Source: Tumebacillus algifaecis (GTDB lineage Bacteria > Bacillota > Bacilli > Tumebacillales > Tumebacillaceae). Taken from it: a stretch of 64,000 nucleotides of DNA. Below, in pieces: positions 37,301 to 49,300 of the stretch (positions within the stretch are counted from its first letter, which is position 1; every line of letters starts with the position of its first letter). Both the position numbers and the translations under genes were made by a program. The stretch covers positions 2,347,001-2,411,000 of the forward strand of contig NZ_CP022657.1 in NCBI RefSeq assembly GCF_002243515.1. The letters run 5' to 3'. The notes under the pieces were generated by a model. The model did no database searches, had not been told where the DNA came from, and worked only from the letters and a program-made list of their open reading frames with translations.

Positions 37301-40300
37301 GTACTTCCCGTGGAGGAGATCCCGGGCAACCCACGCCTGATCGCCTACTTGGTCACATCAGATCGATTCGATGAGCAAGAGGTCGTTGCGAGCCTTAAGG
37401 CATCACTGCCCGATTACATGATTCCGTCCGCGTGGGTCACGCTCGACAAATTTCCGCTGTTGCCAAACGGAAAGGTGGATCGACGTGCACTTGCAAGCAT
37501 CCAATCGACAGCTCCAGACCGGTTGACAGAAGTTGTTCCCCGAACCGAGATGGAACAGCAATTAGCTTCCGTTTGGGAAAAAGTATTGCGGCGCGACTCA
37601 GTCGGAATTCATCAGAACTACTTTGAACTTGGCGGCGATTCGATTCTGAGCATCCAGCTCGCCTCTCGCGCAGCTGCTCAGGGCATTCATCTGTCGCCCA
37701 AAGATCTCTTTCAACATCCGACGATCGCTCAACTTGCTCAGGTCGCCAAGTGGGCAAATGAGAAGGGGACTGATGCGGAGGAGGAACCGACTGCTGGCCC
37801 CGCTCCGCTTACGCCAATTCAACGCTGGTTCTTCGAGCTGCACCATGAGTCGCCACACCAATGGAACATGCCGCTGCTGGTAGATCTAAAAGTCCCACTC
37901 GATCTGCAGGTGCTGAAGGAATCTCTGCGAGCGCTCTTCTTGCATCATGATGCATTGCGCATGCGCATCGTCCAAACGGAACGCGGTTGGGAGCAACAGT
38001 TTGACGAGTCGATCGGCGACGTGCCCTTCGAACGCCTCGATCTCACCAATCTCTCAGCGGATGAGGAAGAAGCGGTGTGGAGAGCAGAAGTGGTGAAGTG
38101 GCAGGAAAGCTTGAATCTGTTTACCGGCCCGATCGCACGATTTGTCTACTTGGACAGAGGGGAAAACAGATCGCATCGCCTTTTCTGCTTGGTTCATCAC
38201 CTCGCTGTCGACGGAGTCTCTTGGCGGATCTTGCTCGAAGACCTCGAGCGCATCTATGAGCAATTGTTGCACGGTGAAGCGGTTCGGCTGCTTAGAAAAA
38301 CGACGTCTGTGCAACGGTGGGCACGAGTCTTAGCGCAACGTGCACAGGAAGTGGAGATGGAAAAGGAGCTGACCTATTGGCTGGATCAAAACGTTGCAGC
38401 CGATCCACTGCCTGTAGATGATTCAGCTGGGCGCAACACGTACTCGTCACTGCGTCGCAAACGAATGTTCCTCGATCCAGCAAGCACTCGCGCATTGTTG
38501 CAGGAAGCGCCTCGAGCGTTTCGGACCAGTGTGCAAGACTTGTTGGTAACCGCTTTGGCTCAAACGATTGCTGACTGGACCAAAGGGGAGCACGTCTCGC
38601 TTGAGCTGGAGGGACATGGGCGCGAAGAGCTGTTCGAACATGCAAACCTTTCGCGCACTGTCGGCTGGTTCACCGCCACCTATCCGATCCACCTCCATCT
38701 TCAGAACCCTGATGATCCTGCCGATTCGCTAAAGCGGGTCAAGGAACAGCTTCGCTCAGTTCCACGCGGAGGTGTCGGATATGGTCTGCTCCGGTTCATC
38801 GGCCGGGAAGAGGGGAGAAGCGCTTTGCGCAAGGCCCCACAGCCGCAAGTGTTATTCAACTATCATGGGCAGACAGACATGCAGTTCGACTCTTCCAATC
38901 TTTTTGCACTTTCAGCTGAGGAAGTGGTGGCGTCCCACGGCGCGGACAACCTGAGGAGCCATCTGTTGGAGATCAACGGAGCGATTGTGGATCACCGTCT
39001 GCAACTCGATTGGGAGTACAGCGATCAGTTCCATTCGGCCGATACGATCGAGCTGCTGGTGAACTCGTTCTACGACCATCTGCAAAAATTGATCCAACTC
39101 TGCTTCTCTCCAGAAGGTCGAGGGCGAACACCCTCCGACTATCCGAACGCTGAACTTGATCAGGAAAGGCTCGATCGCTTCTTGTCACAACTTGAGTCAC
39201 GTGGATTCCCCCTCGAAAACATCGAGGATCTTTATCCGCTATCCCCGATGCAGCAAGGAATGCTCTATCATTCCAACCTCGTCGAAGAAAAGGGGATGTA
39301 CCTCGTGCAGATGACGCTACATCTGCGCGGGAACTTAAAAGTTGATGTGTTGGAACGCGCTTGGCAATGGGTGGTTGATCGTCACACGATCCTCCGCACC
39401 AGCTTTCATTGGCAATCGCTTCAGGTACCACTTCAAGTTGTACATCAACAGGTTCCAATCACCATTAGGAGCTTGCAGGAAGATGAACATCAACAGGTTG
39501 TACAACAGTTTCTGGACGAAGAGCGCACAGTCGGATTCGACCTTTCGAGTGCGCCTCTCTGCCGCTTGACTTTGGCCGAGATTGACAGCGAGCAATCTAA
39601 ACTGATCTTCACTTCCCACCATCTGGTTTCAGATGGATGGTCTTTGCCTTTGATTTTTCAAGAGCTCTTTGCCGCGTATGTAGCTTTCGATCAGGAGCAA
39701 CTGCCGCAGCAACCAACCGCGCTACCTTTTGTTCGCTATATCGCTTGGTTACAACAGCAAGAGTTGCAGTCTGCTGAGAATTTCTGGCGCGGCTATCTTG
39801 ACGGATTCAGCACACCTTTGCGTTTGGGCATTCGCAAGCGAGGGACGGAACAAACGTTGCCTTCCTCGCTACCTCAAGAACAACATGCCGCCTTATCCAC
39901 CTCTGTGACCGAACAGCTTGTGCGCATGTCCAAACAACAGCAGCTTACCCTCAACACGATCGTACAAGGTGCTTGGTCGATCCTGTTGAGCCGATACAGT
40001 GGAAACGATGATGTTTTGTTTGGTGCCACCTTTGCTGGTCGACCTGCCGATCTGCTCGGATCTGACGAGATGGTCGGTCTCTTCATCGGCACGTTGCCGA
40101 TCCGGGTTCAGATCGAATCGACACAAGCTGTGCTTCCCTACCTACGGGCTCTACAACAAAGGCAGTCTGAGGTGCGCGAATATGAGTATACTCCGCTGGT
40201 CGACATTCAAAAGTGGAGCGAAGTTTCTCACGGACAAGCTTTATTCGATACGATTTTCGTCTTCGAAAATTACCCGATGGATCGGTCGCTGACCGAAAAT

Positions 40301-43300
40301 GTCGGAGGTCTGTTGGTTGAAGAGATCATGTCAGAAGAGTGGAACAACTACCCGCTCACACTGACTGTTGTACCTGGTAGCAAACTGATGCTGAAAGCCA
40401 TGTACGATCAAAGTTTGTATGACGATCGAGACATCGAACGGCTGTTGGTGCACTTGAGCACGCTGATCGAACAGATCGTCTCTCAACCTGAGCAAACGAT
40501 CGGAAAGATGCCGATGCTCACAGCGGAAGAGGTCAACCAACAGCTGGTCGAATGGAATGATCGCAGTTGGATGTCCACCTCGGACCTGTCGATCTTGCGT
40601 TTGATTGAGGAGCAGGCGGAGCGAACGCCTGACCGCACTGCGATCCAGTTCGGTCAAGAGCGGCTGACCTACCGCGAAGTCACTCAGCGTGTCGACGCCC
40701 GTGCTCAACAGCTGCGCGCGCTGGGTGTCACGCGTGATGCGCTAGTCGGGCTCTACCTGAACCGCTCGCACGAATGGGTCATCTCCATCCTCGCCATCTG
40801 GAAAGCGGGAGGCGCCTATGTACCGCTCGACCCCGCACATCCGGTCGAACGCGTGACACGGTGCCTGCAGGATGCACAGCCGGCCGTGCTGCTCACCGAG
40901 AGCAAACTGGTCGAACCTTGGATGAACGAAATGAATCATCTGCTCTGCGTCGATTCATCTGCTGAATTGCGCGCAAATGACCAACCTGTTTGGGAGGCGA
41001 TCAAGTCTGAGCAACCCGCCTATGTGATCTACACTTCAGGTTCTACCGGCGTGCCCAAAGGGGTGCAAATCGAGCATCGCTCGTTGACCGATTTTCTGTT
41101 GACGATGCATCAACGCCTGTCGTTCTCTGAGCGGGAAGTGCTGGTCTCCGTGACGACGATCTCCTTTGACATCTCGATTCTTGAGCTGTTCTTGCCGCTG
41201 ATCTCCGGCGCTCAAGTGGTCATCGCAGAAGCGGAAGTGGCGGCCGATGGGAAACGATTGGGACAGCTCTTAGAAGCGGCGCAGGCGACCGTTCTTCAAG
41301 CGACCCCTGCGACTTGGTATTTGTTGATCCACGCTGGTTGGCTAGGGAAGCACGACCTACGCGCCCTCTGTGGCGGGGAGAACCTGCCTCGCGATCTGGC
41401 CGACGACCTGCTCGCGCGCGTCGGAGAAGTGTGGAACCTGTACGGGCCGACCGAAGCGACCGTCTGGGCGACAGCCGGGAAGGTGGCGCTCTCCGAGCCA
41501 GTGTCGGTCGGTCGCCCTCTGGAGCATGTGGAGACCTATGTGTTGGACGTCAGCCTGCAACCGTTGCCAGTAGGTGTCGTCGGTGAGCTATATCTGGGCG
41601 GTTCCTGCTTGGCAACCGGCTACCGAAACGCTCCGGAGTTGACAGCAAACGCGTTCATTCCGCATCCATTCGCATCCGAGCCAGCATCCCGCCTCTACAA
41701 GACGGGCGACTTGGCACGCTACCTGCCTGACGGATCGCTTGAGATTCTCGGGCGCACCGATCATCAGGTCAAAGTGCGCGGCTTCCGCATCGAACTGGGC
41801 GAGATTGAGGAAGTGCTGTTGCAACACCCCGAGGTGCACCGAGCGGTGGTCGTCGTGCAGGATGCGGCAGTGGGGGACAAGCGCTTGATCGCCTATTTTG
41901 TCCAAGCGGCTGATCAGCCTTCGGTCGAGTCGGGTGAACTCAGAAGATTTCTCAAACAGCGCTTGCCCGACTATATGGTGCCCTCTGCGTTTGTCAGCCT
42001 GACTCAGCTTCCGCTGACACCAAACGGCAAAGTCGATCGCAAAGCACTGCCACAGCCTGCTGAATTCGCGAGCGCCGAGAGGGCCTATGTTGCGGCGCGC
42101 ACCGAGACGGAGACGATGCTGAGCCAGCTGTGGTCAAGCGTGTTGCGCAACAAGCGCATCGGCATGCACGACAATTTCTTCGAGCTTGGCGGACACTCCC
42201 TGCTGGCGACACAGGCGGTCGCTTTGATGCAGGAAAAGATGGGGATCGATCTTCCGCTCCGCACTCTGTTTGAACATCCGACAGTGGCCGAGTTTGCCGC
42301 TTGGATCGAAGAGCGGACAGCGACGGGGAATCACTCGTTCGCTGTAGTACCCCAACTGCCGATCGCTCGACCGTCCAAGCTTCCGCTCTCGTTCGCCCAG
42401 CAGCGCCTATGGATGCTCGACCAGCTGTTGCCCGACCGAGCAGCGTACAACATGCCGTTTGCGGTGCGGATGGAAGGTGCGCTCGACCTTGCCGCACTTG
42501 AGCTTTCCTTGCATGAGATCATCTGCAGACATGAGATCTTGCGCACAACTTTTGCCGAGCAAGCGGGAGAGCCGATCCAGGTGATTCACGCACCGCAGCA
42601 AGAAACCCTGTTGGTGATCGACCTGTCCGATCGAGCAGATGGCGAGCGGAAGGAAAGACTCGAACAGCTCATCGCCGAGGAGGAGAAGCGGGCGTTCGAC
42701 CTGCAGGTCGGCCCCTTGTTACGCCAGAAGCTGGTGCGCTTAGGCGAATTTGAGCACGTTTTATTGATGACCTTCCATCACATCATCTTCGATGCTTGGT
42801 CGATCGCTCTGTTTGTCGAGGAACTGGTCTCGCTCTACGAAGCTGCGCACGAGCAGACTCTGGCACAACTGCCCAAGATGGAGCTTCAATATGCAGACTT
42901 TACGCTCTGGCAGCGCGACTGGTTGCAAGCGGACGTGATGGAGGAGCAGATCCAATATTGGAAACAGCAGTTTCATGGTGAGATTCCGATCTTGCAACTG
43001 GCGACCGACAGGCCACGTCCTGCCGTTCAAAGCGCGCGTGGGGCGGCGGAGCGGTTGGTGCTGGATGAAGAACTGACCGCAGCGCTGCGATCGTTCTCGC
43101 AGGAGCATGAGCTCACGCTCTACATGACACTGCTCGGAGCGTTCTACATCCTGCTGTATCGGTACACTGGCCAAGAGGACCTCGTCGTCGGCACACCGAT
43201 CGCCGGTCGCCGACACAGGCATGCAGAAAAGCTGGTCGGTCTGTTCGTGAACACGCTTCCGCTCCGGCTCGACCTGGCGGGAGCGCCGACTGGTGAAGAG

Positions 43301-46300
43301 GTGTTTGAGCGCGTGCGCCAGATGATGCTCGGTGCCTACAGCCATCAGGACGTTCCCTTTGAGCGGCTGGTCGAGGAGTTGCAACCGACGCGAGACATGA
43401 GCCGGAGCCCTCTGTTCCAAGTGATGTTCGGCCTGCAAAGCACGCAGTTGACCGAGCAAAAGCTCACCGGATTGACCTTGAACCTGATCGACAAGGAAAC
43501 GCCGTTCGCCAAGTTCGACCTGAACCTAGTGCTGCTCGAAGAAGGAGGGACGGTGAGCGGCTGGTGGGAGTATAACGCCGATCTGTTCGATCGCCAGACC
43601 ATCCAGCGGATGATGCTGCACTACCAACAGTTGTTGCGTTCGCTTCTAGAAGGATCGACCTCCCAACCTGAGCAAGCGATCGGAAAGCTGCCAATGCTCA
43701 CAGTGGAAGAGGTCAACCAACAGCTGGTCGAATGGAATAATCGCAGTTGGATGTCCAACTCGGACCTGTCGGTCCTGCACTTGATTGAGGAACAGGCGGA
43801 GCGAACGCCTGACCGCACTGCGATCCAGTTCGGTCAAGAGCGGCTGACCTACCGCGAAGTAACTCAGCGCGTTGCCGCTCGTGCTCAACAGCTGCGCGCG
43901 CTGGGTGTCACGCGTGATGCGCTGGTCGGGCTCTACCTGAACCGCTCGCACGAATGGGTCATCTCCATCCTCGCCATCTGGAAAGCGGGAGGCGCCTATG
44001 TACCGCTCGACCCCGCACATCCGGTCGAACGCGTGACTCGTTGCTTGCAGGATGCACAGCCGGCCGTACTGCTCACCGAGAGCAAGCTGGTCGAACCTTG
44101 GATGAACGAAATGAAACATCTGCTCTGCGTCGATTCAGCTGTTGAAGTGCGCGCAAATGACCAACCTGTTTGGGAGGCGATCAAGTCTGAGCAACCCGCC
44201 TATGTGATCTACACTTCAGGTTCTACCGGCGTGCCCAAAGGGGTACAGATCGAGCATCGCTCGTTGACCGATTTTCTGTTGACGATACAGCAACGTCTGT
44301 CGTTCTCTGAGCGGGAAGTGCTGGTCTCCGTGACGACGATCTCCTTTGACATCTCGATTCTTGAGCTGTTCTTGCCGCTGATCTCCGGCGCTCAAGTGGT
44401 CATCGCAGAAGCGGAAGTGGCGGCCGATGGGAAACGATTGGGACAGCTCTTAGAAGCGGCGCAGGCGACCGTTCTTCAAGCGACCCCTGCGACTTGGTAT
44501 TTGTTGATCCACGCTGGTTGGCTAGGGAAGCACGACCTACGCGCCCTCTGTGGCGGGGAGAACCTGCCTCGCGATCTGGCCGACGACCTGCTCACGCGCG
44601 TCGGAGAAGTGTGGAACCTGTACGGGCCGACCGAAGCGACCGTCTGGGCGACAGCCGGGAAGGTGGCGCTCTCCGAGCCAGTGTCGGTCGGTCGTCCTCT
44701 GGAGCATGTGGAAACCTATGTGTTGGACGCCAGCCTGCAGCCGTTGCCTGTAGGTGCTGTCGGTGAGCTTTATCTGGGCGGTTCCTGCTTGGCGACCGGC
44801 TACCGAAACGCCGCGGAATTGACAGCGAAAGCGTTCCTTCCGCATCCTTTCGCATCCGGGCCAGCATCCCGCCTCTACAAGACGGGCGACTTAGCACGCT
44901 ACCTGCCTGACGGATCGCTTGAAATTCTCGGGCGTATCGATCATCAGGTCAAAGTGCGCGGCTTCCGCATCGAACTGGGCGAGATTGAGGAAGTGCTGTC
45001 GCAACACCCCGAGGTGCACCGAGCGGTGGTCGTCGTGCAGGATGCGGAAGTGGGGGACAAGCGGTTGATCGCCTATTTTGTCCAAACGGCTGATCAGCCT
45101 TCGGTCGAGTCGGGTGAACTCCGAAGATTTCTCAAACAGCGCTTGCCCGACTATATGGTGCCCTCTGCGTTTGTCAGCCTGACTCAGCTTCCGCTGACAC
45201 CATCCGGCAAAGTCGATCGCAAAGCACTACCACAGCCTGCTGATTTCGTGAGCGCCGAGAGGGCCTATGTTGCGCCGCGCACGGAGACGGAGACGATGCT
45301 GACCCAGTTGTGGTCAAGCGTGTTGCGCGTCGATCGCATCGGCATGCACGACAATTTCTTCGAGCTAGGCGGACACTCTTTGCTGGCGACACAGGCGGTC
45401 GCTTTGATGCAGGAGAAGATGAGGATCGATCTTCCGCTCCGCGCCCTGTTTGAACATCCGACGGTGGCCGAGTTTGCCGCTTGGATCGAAGAGCGGACAG
45501 CGACGGGGGACCTCTCGTTCGCTGTGCTACCTCAACTGCCGATCGCTCGACCGTCCAAGCTTCCGCTCTCGTTCGCCCAACAGCGCCTGTGGATGCTCGA
45601 CCAGCTGTTGCCTGACCGAGCAGCGTACAACATGCCGTTTGCGGTGCGGATGGAAGGTGCGCTCGACCTTGCTGCACTTGAGCTTTCCTTGCATGAGATC
45701 ATCTGCAGACATGAGATCTTGCGCACAACTTTTGCCGAGCAAGCGGGAGAGCCGATCCAAGTGATCCACGCACCGCAGCCAGAAACCCTGGCGGTGATCG
45801 ACCTGTCCGATCGAGCAGATGGCGAGCGGAAGGAAAGACTCGAACAGCTCATCACCGAGGAGGAGAAGCGAGCGTTCGACCTGCAGGTCGGCCCCTTGTT
45901 ACGCCGGACGCTGGTGCGCATGGGCGAAGAGGAGCACGTTTTATTGATGACCTTCCATCACATCATCTTCGATGCTTGGTCGATCGCTCTGTTTGTCGAG
46001 GAACTGGTCTCGCTCTACGAGGCTGCGCACGAGCAGACTCTGGCACAACTGCCCAAGATGGAGCTTCAATATGCAGACTTTACGCTCTGGCAGCGCGACT
46101 GGTTGCAAGCGGACGTGATGGAGGAGCAGATCCAATATTGGAAACAGCAGTTTCATGGTGAGATTCCGATCTTGCAACTGGCGACCGACAGACCACGTCC
46201 TGCCATTCAAAGCGCGCGTGGGGCGGCGGAGCGGTTGGTGCTGGATGAAGAGCTGACCGCAGCGCTTCGCTCGTTCTCCCACGAGCATGAGCTCACGCTC

Positions 46301-49300
46301 TTCATGACACTACTCGGAGCGTTCTACATCCTGCTGTATCGGTACAGCGGTCAAGAGGACCTCGTGATCGGCACACCGATTGCCGGCCGCCGGCACAGGC
46401 ATGCAGAAAAGCTGATCGGCCTGTTCGTGAACACGCTTCCGCTCCGGCTCGACCTGTCGGGAGCGCCGACCGGCGCAGAGTTGTTCGAGCGCGTGCGCCA
46501 GATGATGCTCGGTGCCTACAGCCATCAGGACGTGCCCTTTGAGAGACTGGTCGAGGAGTTGCAACCGACACGAGACATGAGCCGGAGCCCGCTGTTCCAA
46601 GTGATGTTCGGTTTGCAAAGCACGCAGCTGACCGAGCAGAAACTCTCCGGATTGAACTTGAACTTGATCGACAAGGAAACGCCTTTTGCGAAGTTCGACC
46701 TGAACCTAGTGCTGCTCGAAGAAGGAGGAAAGGTGAGCGGCTGGTGGGAGTATAACGCCGATCTGTTCGATCGCACGACCATCCAGCGGATGATGCAGCA
46801 CTACGAACAGTTGTTGCGTTCGATTCTGAACGGACCTGTGTCTGAAATTTCTCGCCTGCCGCTCTTGGCAGCATCAGAACGAGCACGATTGCTACAACTG
46901 CCGCACCCAGCAGAGATGCGTCGCTCATCCGAACAGACCCTGCATCAGCAGTTTGAAGCGATGGTGGAACGGACGCCCGACCGCGTTGCGCTCGTCTTCG
47001 AGTCGAACTCCCTGACCTATCGGGAGCTGAACGAGCGAGCCAACCGGGTCGCCGCCCATCTGCTGTCGCTCGGGGTACAGCCCAACACGCTTGTCGGCCT
47101 CTGCACCGAGCGATCGCTGGAGCTGGTCATCGGCCTGCTCGCCATCCTCAAGGCAGGCGGTGCATACGTCCCGCTCGATCCTGCCTATCCGGCCGATCGA
47201 CTCGCGTTCCTGCTTCAGGATGCCAGCCTTTCGATCCTGCTGACGCAACAGCATCTGCGCAATACGCTTCCTGCTCATCGCGCACAGGTCGTCTGTCTGG
47301 ATGATCACGCTCTGTTCGCCTCCGCGAGCGCTGACAATCTGCACAGCGCCGCGACGGCAGAAAGCATCGCCTATGTGATCTACACGTCCGGATCGACCGG
47401 ACAGCCCAAAGGCGTGCCGATTCCGCATGCGAACGTCATCCGCCTGTTCACTTCGACTGCGCACTGGTTCCCGTTTGCAGAAGACGATGTCTGGACGCTC
47501 TTCCACTCCTTCTCGTTCGACTTCTCGGTCTGGGAGCTGTGGGGCGCGCTCTTGCACGGAGGGAAAGCGGTCATCGTGCCCTACTGGATCAGCCGCTCGC
47601 CCGAAGCGTTCCTGCACCTGCTCGCCTCCGAGCGGGTGACGGTGCTCAACCAAACGCCTTCCGCCTTCCGTCAGCTCATGCAAGCGGAAGCGGCACAATC
47701 GGACCGGCAAGCGCTGTCCCTGCGCTGGGTGATCTTCGGCGGCGAAGCGCTCGATCTGCCCGCGCTGCGCCCTTGGTTCGATCGGCACGGCGACCAGAGC
47801 CCGCAGTTGATCAACATGTATGGCATAACCGAGACGACCGTCCACGTCACCTACCGCCCCTTGAAGCGGGAAGATGCGCTGCGCGCAAACAGCGTGATCG
47901 GACATCCGATCCCCGACCTTGAGGTGTACGTGCTTGACCCGCATCTGGAGCCGGTGCCAATCGGCGTAGCGGGTGAGCTATATGTGAGCGGGGCAGGGGT
48001 AGCCCCTGGCTACCTCCACCGGCCGGAGCTGACCGCCGAGCGGTTCCTGCACCATCCGTTCCGCGCCGAAGCGCAAGCTCGCCTCTACAAGACGGGCGAT
48101 CTGGCGCGGCGCCTGCCGAGCGGAGAGTTGGAATATCTCGGACGGATCGACCACCAAGTGAAGATCAGAGGGTTTCGCATCGAACTGGGGGAGATCGAAT
48201 CGATGATCGGCCACCACCCGGGCGTGCGCGAAACGGCCGTGCTGGTGCGCGAAGATCGGGCGGACGACAAGCAGATCGTCGCCTATGTGGTCACCCATGT
48301 CGGTACCGAACTGCAGCCGAGCGATCTACTCTCTCATTGCAAAGAGCGCTTGCCAGACTACATGGTTCCAGCCGCCTTCGTGCTGCTTGACGCTCTGCCG
48401 CTCACACACAACGGCAAGCTGGATCGCAATGCTTTGCCCGCACCGATTGGGCAGCAGAAAGATCGCACAATTCGCTCGCAGCCGGAGAGTGCTACCGAAA
48501 TCGCGATTTCTGAAATTTGGAAGGAAGTGCTCGGAGTCGAACAGATCGATCGCGAAGACAATTTCTTTGACCTTGGCGGACATTCGCTGCGAGCTACTCA
48601 AGCGGTCTCGAGAATCGGTGCAACACTCGGGATCAAACTATCGCTTCGCACCTTGTTCGAAACTCCAACTCTACGGCTTCTGGCCGAAGAGGTTCAACAC
48701 CAGCAGATGAAGGAGATGCCAGTTTCAACCCAAGCGATCTGTCAGCAGTCCCGGATCGGGGAGATTCCACTCTCCTTTGCACAGGAGCGACTATGGGTTC
48801 TCGATCGTCTGATGCCAGGCAACACCGCATACAACATCCCGTTTGCACTCTCGATGATCGGCGAGCTGGATGATGAGGCACTCGAGTGGAGTATCAACGA
48901 GATCATTAAGCGGCATGAGATTCTGCGCACCACCTTGCATCAGGTCGAAAGCAGCGCAGTTCAACGCATCGCAAAACCAGATTGGCAACGCTTGACTCGC
49001 ACCGACCTGCGCAGCCTCTCGTCCGCCGATTGGGAACGGGAAGTGAGTGCGCGTCTTCAAGCGGAGACAGAGCGAGTGTTCGATCTGACCGCAGGACCGT
49101 TGCTATACGTCGAGCTCCTGCAACGCGCATCTGACGATCATGCGCTTGTGATCAACATGCACCATATCATCTCAGACGGCTGGTCGATCGGTCTGCTCGT
49201 GCAGGAGATAGGCGCGCTGTATACAGCCTATGTAGAAGGTCAGACGTCTCCGCTCGCCGACTTGTCGATTCAGTACGCAGATTATGCGATCTGGCAGCGC

